DNA of 5,897 bases from Cytophagales bacterium (GTDB lineage Bacteria; Bacteroidota; Bacteroidia; Cytophagales; Cyclobacteriaceae), in assembly GCA_003537495.1 (NCBI GenBank), contig DPSB01000477.1, positions 1 to 5,897 of the forward strand. The letters are read 5' to 3'. Shown piece after piece: positions 5,288-5,897 of the stretch (positions within the stretch are counted from its first letter, which is position 1; each line of letters begins with the position of its first letter). A program made the position numbers and the translations under genes. The notes under the pieces are model-generated. The model worked only from the letters and a program-made list of their open reading frames with translations. It was not told where the DNA came from and did not search any database.

Positions 5288-5897
5288 CTATCTATTGGCA
5301 TGCGTTTCAATTGCATCTACTATTTGATTAGCTGCTGAGCCGCCACCATATAATTGGAGTTCCGAATTCCAGGATTTTCTGCTTAATGAGTTGAATAAAT
5401 CGAGTATTACTTTTGAATCATAGCCGCCAATAAAGTTGTAGCTGTTTTCCACTAGTTCAACCCATTCTGTTTCGTTTCTCAGAGTAATACAAAATTTATC
5501 AAAAAAGTATGCTTCCTTTTGTAAGCCCCCACTATCCGTCATTACCAGTTTACATGATTTTAGCAAAGCAATCATCGATAGGTATCCTACAGGCTCAATG
5601 ATTCTTATCTTTCCAATATCTATGTTATTCAATTTCGCCTTAGTTCGGGGATGAAGTGGAATAACAACATCGATGTGTTGGTCTGCTATTTCTTTTAACA
5701 CATTAATGACCTCATATAATCTTTCCGGAACATCTGTTGTTTCAGCCCGATGAAGTGTACATAGAATAAACCTACCCGCTTGAAGATTCAATTTTTTTAG
5801 TTCAGCTTTCACATTAACCCGTGCAGCATAATAAAGTGCTGCGTCTTGCATTACATCGCCAGTTTTTACAATTGTAGTGGAAAAATTAGCAAAACCT
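5288..5897 (-). CDS. wecB: Non-hydrolysing UDP-N-acetylglucosamine 2-epimerase, C-terminal half (cut by right window edge)
   Basis: The frame stays open to the right edge: upstream of the internal Met at 5851 it reads on as GFANFSTTIVKTGDV, the usual lead into the family's GDVMxDA motif. That Met is therefore not the start, and about 202 residues of a roughly 370-residue protein are visible. The family interconverts UDP-GlcNAc and UDP-ManNAc (or related UDP-HexNAc sugars) in the cytoplasm and has a GT-B-like fold. Visible motifs in order are TLHRAE (around 5750), PLHPRT (around 5650), TDSGGLQKEA (around 5535-5510), LRNETEWVELVE (around 5485-5450) and YGGGSAANQI near the C-terminus. The DSGG and HR motifs bind the nucleotide diphosphate. 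The RNETEWVE block differs from the RxxTERPE of E. coli WecB and looks like the WbpI branch, so the substrate may be a modified UDP-HexNAc. It ends with TAG 13 nt before the aminotransferase and is presumably in the same operon. The family call is firm; the exact substrate is open. Confidence 0.9.
   Translation of the reverse strand, partial: GFANFSTTIVKTGDVMQDAALYYAARVNVKAELKKLNLQAGRFILCTLHRAETTDVPERLYEVINVLKEIADQHIDVVIPLHPRTKAKLNNIDIGKIRIIEPVGYLSMIALLKSCKLVMTDSGGLQKEAYFFDKFCITLRNETEWVELVENSYNFIGGYDSKVILDLFNSLSRKSWNSELQLYGGGSAANQIVDAIETHANR

Larger units (their letters stand above)
201..5897 (-). other. Single co-transcribed, translationally coupled glycan/exosortase operon
   Basis: All eight genes lie on the minus strand. 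Junctions from right to left are a 13-nt gap, an 8-nt overlap, a direct TGA/GTG abutment, a 4-nt ATGA overlap, a 1-nt gap, a 4-nt ATGA overlap and an 8-nt overlap. There is no room for an internal intergenic promoter or terminator, so the promoter must lie beyond the right edge. Co-transcription is inferred from spacing only; a promoter inside a coding region is not excluded. Confidence 0.85.

Overview
The window is a single, tightly packed, leftward-reading (minus-strand) gene cluster of about 5.7 kb. It makes an amino-sugar-containing surface glycan and carries an exosortase pair inside it. The moderately AT-rich composition, weak Shine-Dalgarno signals and the XrtF exosortase with its dedicated partner point to the Bacteroidota, most likely a flavobacterial or cytophagal lineage. 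This placement is inferred from gene families; there is no rRNA or other marker here.

In order of transcription (high to low coordinates): (1) the C-terminal half of a non-hydrolysing UDP-N-acetylglucosamine 2-epimerase, cut by the right edge; (2) an ArnB/PseC-like PLP sugar aminotransferase; (3) a small bacterial sugar transferase (phosphoglycosyl transferase); (4) a second, different sugar transferase closely resembling PglC; (5) a PglD/NeuD-type acetyltransferase with a left-handed beta-helix; (6) an exosortase of the XrtF family; (7) the small XrtF-associated membrane protein; (8) a second PLP sugar aminotransferase, resembling PglE. From gene 2 to gene 8 every junction overlaps or nearly abuts (8-nt, 0-nt, 4-nt, 1-nt-gap, 4-nt and 8-nt junctions), so this is one translationally coupled operon. 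Three of the starts are GTG.

Genes 4, 5 and 8 correspond to the transferase, acetyltransferase and aminotransferase steps of a UDP-diacetylbacillosamine-type pathway (PglC, PglD, PglE). Genes 1 to 3 add a UDP-HexNAc epimerase, a second aminotransferase and a second initiating transferase, so more than one modified amino sugar or more than one undecaprenyl-phosphate-linked glycan is plausible. No 4,6-dehydratase (PglF-like), ordinary glycosyltransferase, flippase or polymerase lies in the window; these must be encoded elsewhere, probably in the rest of the locus beyond the right edge.

The most notable feature is that the XrtF exosortase and its partner sit between the PglD-like and PglE-like genes without any gap. 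This ties a protein-sorting transpeptidase-like enzyme to a glycan-building operon. Positions 1-200, after the last gene, hold no supported gene; there is one weak hairpin at the left edge.
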